The notes under the pieces were generated by a model. The model was not told where the DNA came from and made no database searches. It saw only the letters and a program-made list of their open reading frames with translations. 64,000 nucleotides of DNA from contig CABZOF010000002.1 in NCBI GenBank assembly GCA_902527215.1, forward strand, positions 124,001 through 188,000, in the 5' to 3' direction. How positions within the stretch are numbered: position 1 is the stretch's first letter; the number at the start of each line of letters is the position of its first letter. The stretch is from an uncultured Pelagibacteraceae bacterium. GTDB lineage: Bacteria; Pseudomonadota; Alphaproteobacteria; Pelagibacterales; Pelagibacteraceae. Made by a program: the position numbers and the translations under genes. This document shows, in pieces, positions 9,806 to 18,991 of the stretch.

Positions 9806-11101
9806 ATGGCTATTTATAAAAAGAATATAAGTATTTTATTTTATATTTTTGTTACAGCTCACTTATTCATCTGGACATTGGTTCCAAGTTTAACAAATAA
9901 TAATTTACCGCTTGATACTATAGAGGCCTTAGCATGGGGTAGTAACTTAGACTGGGGATTTAATAAGCACCCACCTATAAGTGCTTTTTTAACTGAAATA
10001 TTTTACCAAATCTTTGGACCTCAAGATTGGGCTTATTATTTATTAAGTCAAATTTGCATCGTAGTCCCACTCCTTGTAGTTTTTAAACTTGCTGAAGATT
10101 TTTTTGATTACAAAATTTATTGTTTACTATCTGTTTTGTTATTGGAAGGAATATACTTTTATAACTTCACTTCACCTGAATTTAATGTAAATGTCTGTTT
10201 AATTCCTTTTTGGTCTCTTTCAATTTATTATTTATGGAGAGGAATTAAGAATAATAAAATATTAGATTGGTTTCTACTGGGTCTATTTGCTGGATTTGGG
10301 TTTCTATCTAAATATTTATTTATCTATTTAGGTTTAGCTATAGATGTACTTTTAATTTATATGATTTATACCAAAAGACTAAATTTAAAGTGTCTAGTTT
10401 CTTTCGTACCTTTTATAATAATTTTATTACCACACATTATTTGGTTAACTGAGAATGATTATGTAACCATTACTTATGGACTTCTCAGAACTGGATCAGA
10501 AGAAGCAACTATTTTAAACCATATTAAACATCCTGCGATATTTTTAGTTAAGCAAATTGGTATATTATTACCGTTTTTACTAATGATTTTTGTTTTAGTT
10601 AAAAAATTTAAAATAAATATTAATTTAAATGACGAAAAACTTTTGTTTTTATTATCAATTAATTTAATTCCAATTTTATTTATTTTTCTAACATCATTTA
10701 CTATGGGCGTAAAAATAAGAACTATGTGGATGACGCCATTTTACGTAAACTTTGGCTTGTTATTTGTTTATGTTTTGAAATCACAAATTAATTTTGAAAA
10801 AATGAGAACTTTTACCCTTGTCTTTTTAGCATTATTCTTATTATCTCCAATTTTGTATTCTTATATTTCAATTACTCAAACTGATAAAAGAACCGATTTT
10901 GATGGTAAAAAGTTAGCTCAACAGGCGAAACTTTTTTATGAAACTGAGGCTAAGGATCTTGGAAAAATGGAATATATTAAAGGTAATGAATGGATTGCAG
11001 GAAATATATCTTACCATCTTTCAGAAAGACCAAAATGGATTTATAGTTCAACCGAAGTTCAATTGTGCAACAAAGATATGAAATGTTTAACATATAAATG
11101 A
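9806..11101 (+). CDS. Family 39/83-type membrane glycosyltransferase (ArnT/PMT fold)
   Basis: A polytopic membrane protein (431 residues, about 10-12 hydrophobic segments) with the PMT_2 / ArnT arrangement: the first periplasmic loop holds LPLDTIEALAWG with the conserved acidic pair (Asp37, Glu40) and then NKHPP (about 53-57). Such enzymes transfer a sugar from a polyprenyl-phosphate carrier to lipid A, protein or another glycan on the periplasmic side. I chose the ATG at 9806 over an in-frame TTG at 9788. Its stop overlaps the start of a 41-codon membrane ORF (ATGA), followed by a GT2 of the polyprenyl-phosphate sugar synthase type, a functional pairing seen in many envelope systems. Confidence 0.8.
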   Translation: MAIYKKNISILFYIFVTAHLFIWTLVPSLTNNNLPLDTIEALAWGSNLDWGFNKHPPISAFLTEIFYQIFGPQDWAYYLLSQICIVVPLLVVFKLAEDFFDYKIYCLLSVLLLEGIYFYNFTSPEFNVNVCLIPFWSLSIYYLWRGIKNNKILDWFLLGLFAGFGFLSKYLFIYLGLAIDVLLIYMIYTKRLNLKCLVSFVPFIIILLPHIIWLTENDYVTITYGLLRTGSEEATILNHIKHPAIFLVKQIGILLPFLLMIFVLVKKFKININLNDEKLLFLLSINLIPILFIFLTSFTMGVKIRTMWMTPFYVNFGLLFVYVLKSQINFEKMRTFTLVFLALFLLSPILYSYISITQTDKRTDFDGKKLAQQAKLFYETEAKDLGKMEYIKGNEWIAGNISYHLSERPKWIYSSTEVQLCNKDMKCLTYK

Positions 11102-11223
11102 AATTTCAATTAAACCAAAAAAACAAGAGACTTTTATTCATTATCGGAATTGTTGTTTTAATTGAACTCTCAGGATATGGTTTTTTTGCTTCTCTATTTA
11201 GACTGATAGGCTCAGTAAGTTAA
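11098..11223 (+). CDS. 41-residue single-span membrane protein
   Basis: This short ORF lies exactly between the two glycosyltransferases. It starts with the ATG of an ATGA overlap with the upstream stop (11098-11101) and stops in a TAATG overlap with the downstream start (11221-11225), so all three are in one coupled chain. It has a basic N-terminus (KFQLNQKNKR), one hydrophobic helix (LLFIIGIVVLIELSGYGFFA) and a short tail. I know no family for it. The position suggests an accessory subunit of the glycosyltransferase pair; it is too small to be a GtrA-type flippase. Confidence 0.65.
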   Translation: MKFQLNQKNKRLLFIIGIVVLIELSGYGFFASLFRLIGSVS

Positions 11224-12092
11224 TGAAAATAGTAATTCTAATTCCAGTCTTTAATGACTTTAAATCTGCATCAAAACTAATTGAAGAAATTGATATTAAT
11301 ATTTCTGAACTTAAAGCAACATTTTCAATAATAGTAGTGAATGATGCTTCAACAGACGAAAAAATTTTAGAAACAAAAAATCTAAATAATATTAAATCAC
11401 TGAAATTAATAAATATGAGAAATAATAGAGGTCACGCAAGATGTATTGCAGCAGGACTAAAACACATCTCAGAAAATGAGGAATTTGATTATGTTATTCC
11501 CATGGATGGTGATGGAGAGGATAGACCTGAAGAAATAAAAAATTATGTAGAAAAAATTGAAAACTATCCCAATAGAACGATCGTTGGCGAAAGAGTTAAA
11601 AGATCAGAAAGTTTTATTTTTAAAATCTGTTATTTTTTACACAAATTAATTACTTACACTTTTACTGGTAAATTTATAAAGTTTGGAAATTTTACTTGTC
11701 TCACAAAACAAACTGTTAAAAAATTAATTGAAGAAAAAGCAACTTGGAGTAGCTTTTCAGGTTCTCTTGCAAAAACAGAGAGTAATTTAATTAAATCTCC
11801 ATCAATAAGAGGTTTAAGATATTTCGGTCCTTCGAAGATGAGTTTTGTTAATTTGATAAAGCATTCTTTAGCCATTATTGCTGTCTTTAAAACAGGTGTA
11901 ATTTTTAGATCAATAGCTTTTTATGCAATATACTTAATAATAATTGCTGATTATATAAGTATAATTACAGCAATACCTCTTGCTTTAATTATTATATTTG
12001 GTTTAGTTATTTTAAAAATATCAGGAAGAGAAAATATGACTGAGTTTAATAATTCTTTAACAAATATTTCAGATATTGACATTTTAAAGTAG
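11223..12092 (+). CDS. GT2 glycosyltransferase, polyprenyl-phosphate sugar synthase type
   Basis: The cytoplasmic GT-A domain (about 1-200) starts with KIVILIPVFNDF, has VVNDASTD (38-45) for nucleotide binding and the metal-binding PMDGDGED with Asp95/Asp97. Two hydrophobic segments follow (about 225-265), as in GtrB/DPM1-like enzymes that load a sugar onto undecaprenyl phosphate. Paired with the ArnT-like transferase upstream, it probably makes the lipid-linked donor that the transferase uses. Sugar identity is unknown. A 36-base gap separates it from the following exported-protein genes, with no terminator seen. Confidence 0.82.
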   Translation: MKIVILIPVFNDFKSASKLIEEIDINISELKATFSIIVVNDASTDEKILETKNLNNIKSLKLINMRNNRGHARCIAAGLKHISENEEFDYVIPMDGDGEDRPEEIKNYVEKIENYPNRTIVGERVKRSESFIFKICYFLHKLITYTFTGKFIKFGNFTCLTKQTVKKLIEEKATWSSFSGSLAKTESNLIKSPSIRGLRYFGPSKMSFVNLIKHSLAIIAVFKTGVIFRSIAFYAIYLIIIADYISIITAIPLALIIIFGLVILKISGRENMTEFNNSLTNISDIDILK

Positions 12093-12128
12093 GCTATTTT
12101 ATAATTAATTTGAAATTTATTTGATTTA

Positions 12129-13196
12129 ATGAAAGCAGTATATTCGTTTTTTTTAATTATCTTTTTTTGTTTATCTCAATTTAACAAATCCCAGGCAATA
12201 AATTTAAGTGATTATTCTAAAGAAGAGCAAAAGCAATATAAAGAAATTAAACAAATGAAAAAGGATGGAGTTAGCGGTAAAGATTGGATTGATAAAAAAT
12301 ATTGGATCAAAGACAAGAAAAATTTTTATCACAATATAGCTGCATTCCATACTGGCATTGAGGGTTTAAAAATAAAAAAAAAACAAATGCCAATTCTTGG
12401 AATTAAAGTAGGTGGAAATTGGAATTGGAAAAGTGGTAAGAAAAAACTTAACCAGGCTGCCTTTTCTGTAATTGGAGGAGATATTATAGAGAATGGTGAA
12501 ATGGGATTGATAAAATCAAAAAATCATGCGTGGCATGGAGAAGAATTTTATCAAATTACAGGTTCATATGAAAATTGTAATCCACAATACTGGGAATTTA
12601 AAGAGTGTGATCATCATATGGGTTCAATACATAATGAATCTAGAGATAAACGAAAATGGACTAAGTTTTTATCAAAAGAAGGTGGAGAAGCTTGGATACA
12701 TTTAGCAACTAAACCAGTAAGAAATATTTTATTCCCATTCAACAAATCAAGAAATTTCCATATAATGCAATGTCATCCCAAAGGTGACACTATAACTTTT
12801 ATGATTACCTATAAAAAAGGTCAACTAAAAGCAAATTTACAATTTTCAGAACCATATGAAAAACATTGGTTACTAAAAAGATTTAAAGTTAATGAATACA
12901 ACGGTGCAGATGAATGGACAAGTGTCACAATACATTTCATAAACTCTACAAAAAGTGAAAAAGGAAGATTTAGAGTTTGGATTGACGGTAATGAGAAACC
13001 AATAGTTGATTATACAGGGCGAACAGCTACAAAAAAAAGGTTAAATTGTTTTATTGCCTCTGGACTTTATATCAATGGTGCTCAAACGGCGATTGATAAA
13101 AATACTTCCCAAGACTCAACAGTTTGGGCTGATGCAGTTGCTATTGCAAAAACAAAAGAAAAACTTTTAAAATTGATAGAAAAAAAAGACAAATAA
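12129..13196 (+). CDS. Exported heparin lyase I-like jelly-roll protein (A)
   Basis: A secreted protein of 355 residues with a signal peptide (cut likely after SQA, residue 23). A Lys-rich linker leads into a beta-sandwich region. The C-terminal part has the pattern of heparin lyase I-like / concanavalin-type folds: DEWTSVTIHFINS followed by GRFRVWIDGNEKPIVDY, then a small-residue strand CFIASGLYINGAQ and WADAVAIA. FHIMQCHPKGD resembles the conserved central strand with a His. This is the most divergent of three such proteins in the operon. Substrate and even lyase activity are unknown. The stop overlaps the DUF1800 start by one base. Confidence 0.55.
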   Translation: MKAVYSFFLIIFFCLSQFNKSQAINLSDYSKEEQKQYKEIKQMKKDGVSGKDWIDKKYWIKDKKNFYHNIAAFHTGIEGLKIKKKQMPILGIKVGGNWNWKSGKKKLNQAAFSVIGGDIIENGEMGLIKSKNHAWHGEEFYQITGSYENCNPQYWEFKECDHHMGSIHNESRDKRKWTKFLSKEGGEAWIHLATKPVRNILFPFNKSRNFHIMQCHPKGDTITFMITYKKGQLKANLQFSEPYEKHWLLKRFKVNEYNGADEWTSVTIHFINSTKSEKGRFRVWIDGNEKPIVDYTGRTATKKRLNCFIASGLYINGAQTAIDKNTSQDSTVWADAVAIAKTKEKLLKLIEKKDK

Positions 13197-14623
13197 TGAA
13201 AAATTTTTATCGTAAAGTTGCTTTTGGTTTAGGACCTGATGAAAAAGTACCCTCTGACCCATTAGAATGGGCCAAGAACCAATTGAACGATATTCCGGAA
13301 TTTTCTTGGAAGGGAAAAATTTTACCAGAGAAAGAACTCAGAAATTATTATAGAGATTACGTTTATGGAGATAGAAAAGTTTTAAGAAAAAAATTTAAAA
13401 ATGACAAAGAGGGTTATAAAAGAGAAAAAAATAAGCTGCGACATGCAACAGGTCAAAAATTTTGGTGGAACCTTGAACTTTGCATAAGGTATTCAGAGGC
13501 ATTAAAAAGTGAGACACCTGTTTTAGCTAAACTATGGTATTTTTGGGGAAACCATTTTGCAATAAGTGAAAAAGATTTTTTAGCTCAATACACAACTGGT
13601 GCGTATCAAAGAGAGATTATTAGAGCAAATATGGATCAAAACTTTGAAAAAATGGCTCAAGAGGCAACCATTGGTTGGTCAATGATTCATCATCTGGATA
13701 ATGACCAGAACGTAGGACCCAAGAGTCAAGAAGCTCAATGGGCAAGAGAAAAGGGAAAGACAAAAGGTGTAAATGAAAATCATGCAAGGGAACTTCTAGA
13801 ACTTCACACTGTGTCTCCAGATTGTGGGTACACACAAGAAGATATAATTCAAATGGCCTACGTTATGAGTGGATGGAGACCTAAGTGGGGAAAGAAAAGT
13901 TTAGAGACAGGTGATGTCCATTTCAACTCTGATGCGCATGAACCTGGTACTAAAATAGTTTTAGGAAAAAAATATAAAAGAGGGAGAAAAAGTTTATCTG
14001 TTGCAATTACAGATCTTGTTAATCACCCTTCGTGTAGAAAATTTATTGCAATGAAACTCTGTAGATATTTAATCACAGATAACCCAACTAAAGAAATGAT
14101 GGAACCAATCATAAAAGCTTGGGAAAAATCAGACGGTTTTTTGCCAGAGGTTCACAAAGCTGCAATAGAAGTTGCTTTCAATTACTCTGATAAATACAAT
14201 AAATTCCAGAATCCAGAAAACTGGCTATTGCAAATGAGTAAAATGGCTGATGTTGATTTAATCCCATCTCCTTCATTTATGGATCTTTATAAACTTGGAA
14301 ATAAACCGATAAGAGATCAAAGAGCTTTAGAATATTTAATGGATGAGCTTGGACAACATCCTTATTTAGCAAAACAACCAAATGGATGGTCAGATATTTC
14401 AGAGGATTGGATGTCGCCAGAATTACTAATTAGAAGATTGGTTTATGCGAGAGAGGCTTATTATAAAAAGTCAGGCAAGTCACAAACAACAGAATTTTAT
14501 GAAGAAATGATTGAAAAAAATTATGATAATTCAGGTGAAATTTTAAAAATTATAGATCAGCATAGGGAGCTTGTTCATAAACATGTTATTTTATTCAATT
14601 TACCGGAGACACTTAAATCATGA
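13196..14623 (+). CDS. DUF1800 family protein
   Basis: A 475-residue alpha-helical protein with the hallmark NENHARELLELHT at 193-205, an early KVAFGLGP block, and the WYFWGNHF segment (about 114-121), all typical of DUF1800. No biochemical function is established for this family, but it is very often encoded next to DUF1501, as here (4-base overlap). It has no signal peptide while its neighbours do; it might be carried across the membrane with its Tat-exported partner, which is my inference. Position inside a polysaccharide-active gene run suggests a part in surface polymer metabolism. Confidence 0.85.
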   Translation: MKNFYRKVAFGLGPDEKVPSDPLEWAKNQLNDIPEFSWKGKILPEKELRNYYRDYVYGDRKVLRKKFKNDKEGYKREKNKLRHATGQKFWWNLELCIRYSEALKSETPVLAKLWYFWGNHFAISEKDFLAQYTTGAYQREIIRANMDQNFEKMAQEATIGWSMIHHLDNDQNVGPKSQEAQWAREKGKTKGVNENHARELLELHTVSPDCGYTQEDIIQMAYVMSGWRPKWGKKSLETGDVHFNSDAHEPGTKIVLGKKYKRGRKSLSVAITDLVNHPSCRKFIAMKLCRYLITDNPTKEMMEPIIKAWEKSDGFLPEVHKAAIEVAFNYSDKYNKFQNPENWLLQMSKMADVDLIPSPSFMDLYKLGNKPIRDQRALEYLMDELGQHPYLAKQPNGWSDISEDWMSPELLIRRLVYAREAYYKKSGKSQTTEFYEEMIEKNYDNSGEILKIIDQHRELVHKHVILFNLPETLKS

Positions 14624-15777
14624 AGATATCAAGAAGAAATTTTTTAAAAGGTTCAGCCACTACATTATTTTTAGCTGGTTTTAATTTTCCAGTTTTAGCA
14701 AATACAGACAAGAAAAAAAATCTTGTTGTTATAATGTTAAGAGGTGGAATGGATGGTTTATGTGCTGTTCCAATAATTGGTGACAAGAATTTCGAAAAGA
14801 AAAGAAAAGATTTGATTTTAGATGAAACAATAAAGTTAAATTCTGATTTTGCACTTCATCCCAAATTAAAGAATTTTTATAATCTGTGGCAAAATAATCT
14901 AGGAGCAATAGTTCATGCAACAAATATTCCATATACTAAAAGATCCCACTTTGATGGACAAAACTTAATGGAAACAGGAGGTCATATACCTTACTCCATA
15001 AAAACTGGTTGGTTAGGAAGAGGAATGAAATTAGCAGAATTAAAAGGTGAGGGTCTTGCATTAGCTTTACCGATGCCTTTACTTCTTAGAGGAATTCCTA
15101 GTAATGATAATTTTTATCCTTCAAAAAAAAGACTTCCAAGAACAGAACTTTTGCAACTTTTAAAATCAGTTTATGCAGATAAATCTGAACATGACTTAGC
15201 TAATATGATGGAGATAATTGCTAACAGATCTATGATGAATAATGGAGCCGCCTCTATGTCTAGAAAGAATTCATCTTTAGCTTATAAAGCAGGTTTAGAA
15301 TTAAAAAAAATAAATGGTCCAAGGATTGCAGTATTTGAAGTTGATGGTTTTGATACGCATGCTGCACAGGGTGGAGTGAATGGTTCCCATTCAGATAGTT
15401 TGATTGAAATGGACTCAATTTTTAAAAGTCTAGAGAAAGGTCTAGGATCAGAGATAGAAAATACTCTGGTTTTAACCTTAACAGAATTTGGAAGAACAAT
15501 TAAACAAAATGGAGGTCGTGGAACAGAGCATGGCTATGGATCTGCAATATTTATGGCAGGTGGCCTTTTAAAAAAATCCCAAGTGTATACGGACTGGCCA
15601 GGACTTAAACGAAAAGAATTATTTGAAGGAAGAGATTTAAATTCAACAATTGATGCTAGATCTGTATACGCTTCAGCAATGTCTACCGTTTTTGATATAG
15701 ATTTTAAAAGAGTTCAAAAAGAAGTTTTCTGGGGAGATAAACTCCAAGATTTATCTGACAAATTATTTAAAATTTAA
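14620..15777 (+). CDS. DUF1501 family protein with Tat signal
   Basis: A 385-residue protein with a twin-arginine signal (SRRNFLKGSATTLFLAGF, residues 4-21) and the DUF1501 core: NLVVIMLRGGMDGL (about 35-47), FEVDGFDTHAAQGG, and TEFGRTIKQNGGRGTEHGYG near the end. The fold is related to alkaline phosphatase/sulfatases, and the conserved Asp/His positions could bind metal. Enzyme activity is not known for the family. It is overlapped by DUF1800 upstream and by one base with the amidohydrolase downstream, so it is embedded in the operon. Tat export implies folding, perhaps with cofactor or partner, before transport. Confidence 0.87.
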   Translation: MKISRRNFLKGSATTLFLAGFNFPVLANTDKKKNLVVIMLRGGMDGLCAVPIIGDKNFEKKRKDLILDETIKLNSDFALHPKLKNFYNLWQNNLGAIVHATNIPYTKRSHFDGQNLMETGGHIPYSIKTGWLGRGMKLAELKGEGLALALPMPLLLRGIPSNDNFYPSKKRLPRTELLQLLKSVYADKSEHDLANMMEIIANRSMMNNGAASMSRKNSSLAYKAGLELKKINGPRIAVFEVDGFDTHAAQGGVNGSHSDSLIEMDSIFKSLEKGLGSEIENTLVLTLTEFGRTIKQNGGRGTEHGYGSAIFMAGGLLKKSQVYTDWPGLKRKELFEGRDLNSTIDARSVYASAMSTVFDIDFKRVQKEVFWGDKLQDLSDKLFKI

Positions 15778-16943
15778 TGAAAAAAATTTTGTTATTTATT
15801 TTTTTAATTTTACCAACGTTTGCCAACAGTTTTGACGAACACTATAGATTCGATCACTGGGCTTATGAAAGAATTATGTTTGGAAAAACTGAAAGTCGTG
15901 AAGAAGCAAAAAAACTTTTAGACAGTTATAAACTTAATAATCTTGAGGTAAGAGATACAAATAAACCTTATTTAGGAGCTATAATAGATGGTCATGCACA
16001 TCCTAGAAAATCCACCGGAAGAGCTTTAGATATAGGTACTGAGTATTTTATAGAAGATTTGCCAATGTTAACAAATAAGGCAAATGTTTTTATGTCTGTA
16101 ATTATGGGAACTCCAAATACTTACAAATCAGAAGATAATTGGAATTATTATTATGATTTTGCTGCAGAGCATCAGAATGTTTTAACTAATTGTCATTCCA
16201 ATTTTATTGGAATGTCAGCAAATAAAAAAAAATATAAGAACTCAGAAGTTAATAAAGAGTTTAAAGAAACTATTAAAAGATTTAAAAAAGGACAATGTTA
16301 TGGATTGGGAGAAGCTGGACTAGTTCACTATAATAAAAAGAAAAAAAATCCCCCTTATGGTGGGTATCAACCGCAATTAGATTTAGATCTTAAGCACCCA
16401 ATTATTGATAAGGCGTTCGAATTTGTCAATGAACACCGTATGCCGATTAATTTACACCTGGAGCCTTTTCATGAAATAGATGGGATAGATAGATTAACAG
16501 AGTTTAAAAATTTTTATAAAAAAAAATGTGAAAAATACCCCAACGCAAAAATTGTGATAGCTCATACAGGAATGATGCCAACAAAAGACCTTGAAGAAAT
16601 TTTTGATTATTGTCCTAATACATATACTGACTGGAAAATAGCATTTCATTGGTCTTCTCTTTGGGGCTTTGAGGATTTGCATATCCCAAATGATTATAGA
16701 TTTAAATTACATGAGGTTTGGGCAAAATCGATGGAAAAATATTCCGATAGATATTTTTTTGGTTCTGATCATAAATTAGGTAAAAGCCCAGCACATGATG
16801 TTTTTGTTGAACACTATATGAAGCATGTTCGTTTGATGATTGGATCTTTAAGCCCAGATGTACAAGAAAAGATTGCATATAAAAATGCAGCTAAACTTTT
16901 TAAAATTAATCTTAATCAACCTTTAATTGTTGGCAAACAATAA
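15777..16943 (+). CDS. Exported amidohydrolase-like metal-dependent hydrolase
   Basis: 388 residues with a signal peptide (about 18) and a TIM-barrel amidohydrolase-2 type core. Visible metal-site elements in order are DGHAHP (HxH after strand 1), GLGEAGL, INLHLEP, VIAHTGMMP and FFGSDHKLGK (catalytic-type Asp). Periplasmic or outer location is unusual for this superfamily, whose members are mostly cytoplasmic. Substrate could be a lactone, a deacetylation target or a phosphoester, but nothing in the sequence settles it. It is coupled by a one-base stop/start overlap to DUF1501 and is 3 bases from the lyase gene. Confidence 0.72.
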   Translation: MKKILLFIFLILPTFANSFDEHYRFDHWAYERIMFGKTESREEAKKLLDSYKLNNLEVRDTNKPYLGAIIDGHAHPRKSTGRALDIGTEYFIEDLPMLTNKANVFMSVIMGTPNTYKSEDNWNYYYDFAAEHQNVLTNCHSNFIGMSANKKKYKNSEVNKEFKETIKRFKKGQCYGLGEAGLVHYNKKKKNPPYGGYQPQLDLDLKHPIIDKAFEFVNEHRMPINLHLEPFHEIDGIDRLTEFKNFYKKKCEKYPNAKIVIAHTGMMPTKDLEEIFDYCPNTYTDWKIAFHWSSLWGFEDLHIPNDYRFKLHEVWAKSMEKYSDRYFFGSDHKLGKSPAHDVFVEHYMKHVRLMIGSLSPDVQEKIAYKNAAKLFKINLNQPLIVGKQ

Positions 16944-16946
16944 AAA

Positions 16947-18080
16947 ATGAAAAAAATTTTCTTAATTTTATTTAGTATATTTTTATGTTTATCTGCTGAA
17001 GCAAAAGTTAAATCTAAAGATATATCTTTTCCTAAACATTTTTATATAGATAAGATTAAATCATGCTCATATGTGGGTGGTGAGACTTTTAAATCTAAAT
17101 ATAAAAAAGCTAGAATTGAAAGCTTAATACGTTTAGATTGGATGAGTGAATGGGCGCTGGGTAATTCTAGAAGTGTAAATCACCTAAATCTAACTGGTCC
17201 AATGAGCTCGTATGCTGTTGCTACCCATAATGCAATTGGTAATAATGATAAAACTGACATTGATGCCGCTAAAGGAATATTGATTAAAATAGCTAAAGCA
17301 AATGTTTTACTAGATACAATCGGTAAAGAAGAGTTAAAAAAGAAACCAAAATGTTGGAAAGATGGAAATCCCGAGGCACCTTGCTGGTATCATGCATATG
17401 AATTTGCAAGGGATGCTTTTACAAATTATTTGCTGATAGCAATTTATCTTAAAGATTACTTAAGTGATAAAGAAATTAAAATTGTTAACAAGTATATTAA
17501 AAAAATGCATAAAAAATTTATTAAGCCTGAAGAATTTTTAGAGAAAGAAAAAGGATTTTATGCAATGGGAAACGGAGGAATTCCAAACTTAGCTTATGCT
17601 CATTGGACAAACAATAAAAAACTAGCAGCAAAAGAATTCAATTTTAGATTTAAAAATATAGAGGAAGTGTTTTATGATGACGGCTATATCAATAATAATT
17701 CTTTTAGAGGGTTTCGAGCCTTATGGTATCACTCTTATGGTTTAAATTCAGCTTTAGGTTACATCTATTTAGCTAAAAATTGGGGGGCTAAAGTTCCAGA
17801 CTTAGTTATGAATAGAATTACTAAAGCAGCAGAAGTATTAAATTTAGGGATCACTGATTATGAAAGTTTCTCCTCAAGAAAATACGATGGTAAGCAAAAA
17901 AATAATCAATATAAAAAACATAATGCTAGAAAGCACACACATCAAGAGGCTATAGCTATTGATACCTTAATGGAAATGGTAACTGGAATAAAACATGAAA
18001 AAGATATTACTTATTTAGCCAAAAGATCAAAGTATGGCATAGACAATCTAATTGGATTTAATGCTAATTGTATAAAATGA
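16947..18080 (+). CDS. Exported alginate lyase-like protein (AlgL/PL5-type fold)
   Basis: 377 residues with a signal peptide ending at AEA (19). The all-alpha region resembles AlgL-type alginate lyases: DGYINNNSFRGFRALWYH at 245-262 keeps the R-A-L-x-Y-H pattern (Arg257, Tyr261) that forms the catalytic site in that family, with a preceding Asn-rich strand-turn, and MGNGGIPNLAYAHW (207-220) as a second conserved part. AlgL-type lyases act on uronic-acid polymers in the periplasm and are often encoded with polymer synthesis genes. The polymer here is unknown. Its stop overlaps the next start (ATGA). Confidence 0.62.
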   Translation: MKKIFLILFSIFLCLSAEAKVKSKDISFPKHFYIDKIKSCSYVGGETFKSKYKKARIESLIRLDWMSEWALGNSRSVNHLNLTGPMSSYAVATHNAIGNNDKTDIDAAKGILIKIAKANVLLDTIGKEELKKKPKCWKDGNPEAPCWYHAYEFARDAFTNYLLIAIYLKDYLSDKEIKIVNKYIKKMHKKFIKPEEFLEKEKGFYAMGNGGIPNLAYAHWTNNKKLAAKEFNFRFKNIEEVFYDDGYINNNSFRGFRALWYHSYGLNSALGYIYLAKNWGAKVPDLVMNRITKAAEVLNLGITDYESFSSRKYDGKQKNNQYKKHNARKHTHQEAIAIDTLMEMVTGIKHEKDITYLAKRSKYGIDNLIGFNANCIK

Positions 18081-18988
18081 AAAAACTTTTAATTATCTTT
18101 TTTATTTTAATTTTATCATCTTTTGCTCAAGCAAAAGATCCGCCTAAAAAATATTTAGATGAAAATTATGTTTTTAAACACTCGAAATTTATAAAATGGC
18201 CAGAGAAAACAGGATCATGGGGTAAAATTGAAACACATGGACGTATCGCACCAAATCCTTGGAATTTAAGATATGAGACAAAAATTGTTAGAGATGGAAA
18301 ATATTCATTACGTTTTGAAATGAGAGATGGGGATTGCCATCGACGAGATTGTGATAGATCTAATAAAGCTGGACGGAGTGAAGTTATTTTTGAAGGAAAT
18401 TATCCATCTAGTGCAAAAGGGCATATAGGAAATGTTTGGTATGCATGGTCTATGTATATCCCCGAAGGTACAAATCATATTAGACCTGCCTATACAATCT
18501 TAGGACAATTTAAAATGCCAAGTGACTATACTAAGCAATTGAATAGAGTTAATTCTTCTGGTTTTGATGAAGATTGTCCCGAAATACCAATAGTGTTCAA
18601 ATTAGAAAGAGAAGGAGTTACAATTGAAAAAGATGGAGTGCTCCAATGCGAGGGGTATGGAAGAGAATTAATTATACCTACAAAGGCTTTGCACAACAAA
18701 TGGCATGATTTTTTAATGAACGTAAATTGGACTGATAAAGAGGATGGTTTCATTGATTTATGGATTAATGATAAATTAGTTTATCAATCAAAAGGCAAAA
18801 CATTTGGTAAGTTGCTCAAAAGAAAAAAAGATGGAAAAAAAATGGGACCTAGTTTTCGTTTTGGAATTTACAATGGAAAAAGAAAAATTCCTGTAAAAAC
18901 ACAAGTTGCTTATTATGATTCTTTTAGAAGTGGAAAAAAATGTAAGAAAACAGCCTTATTTCATGATTGTAATGATTTACCAAAATAA
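18077..18988 (+). CDS. Exported heparin lyase I-like polysaccharide lyase (B)
   Basis: 303 residues with a signal peptide ending at AQA (19). It matches the heparin lyase I / PL20-like jelly roll well: GRSEVIFEG, WYAWSMYIPEG, ILGQFKMP, KWHDFLMNVNWTDKEDGF, IDLWINDKLVYQ, FRFGIYNGKR and a final YYDSFR. These strands form the substrate groove in family members that cut uronic-acid-containing polysaccharides by beta-elimination. I chose ATG 18077, which overlaps the previous stop, over an upstream TTG. Two Cys pairs suggest disulfides. It is one of three related proteins in this operon. Confidence 0.68.
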   Translation: MKKLLIIFFILILSSFAQAKDPPKKYLDENYVFKHSKFIKWPEKTGSWGKIETHGRIAPNPWNLRYETKIVRDGKYSLRFEMRDGDCHRRDCDRSNKAGRSEVIFEGNYPSSAKGHIGNVWYAWSMYIPEGTNHIRPAYTILGQFKMPSDYTKQLNRVNSSGFDEDCPEIPIVFKLEREGVTIEKDGVLQCEGYGRELIIPTKALHNKWHDFLMNVNWTDKEDGFIDLWINDKLVYQSKGKTFGKLLKRKKDGKKMGPSFRFGIYNGKRKIPVKTQVAYYDSFRSGKKCKKTALFHDCNDLPK

Positions 18989-18991
18989 TTT

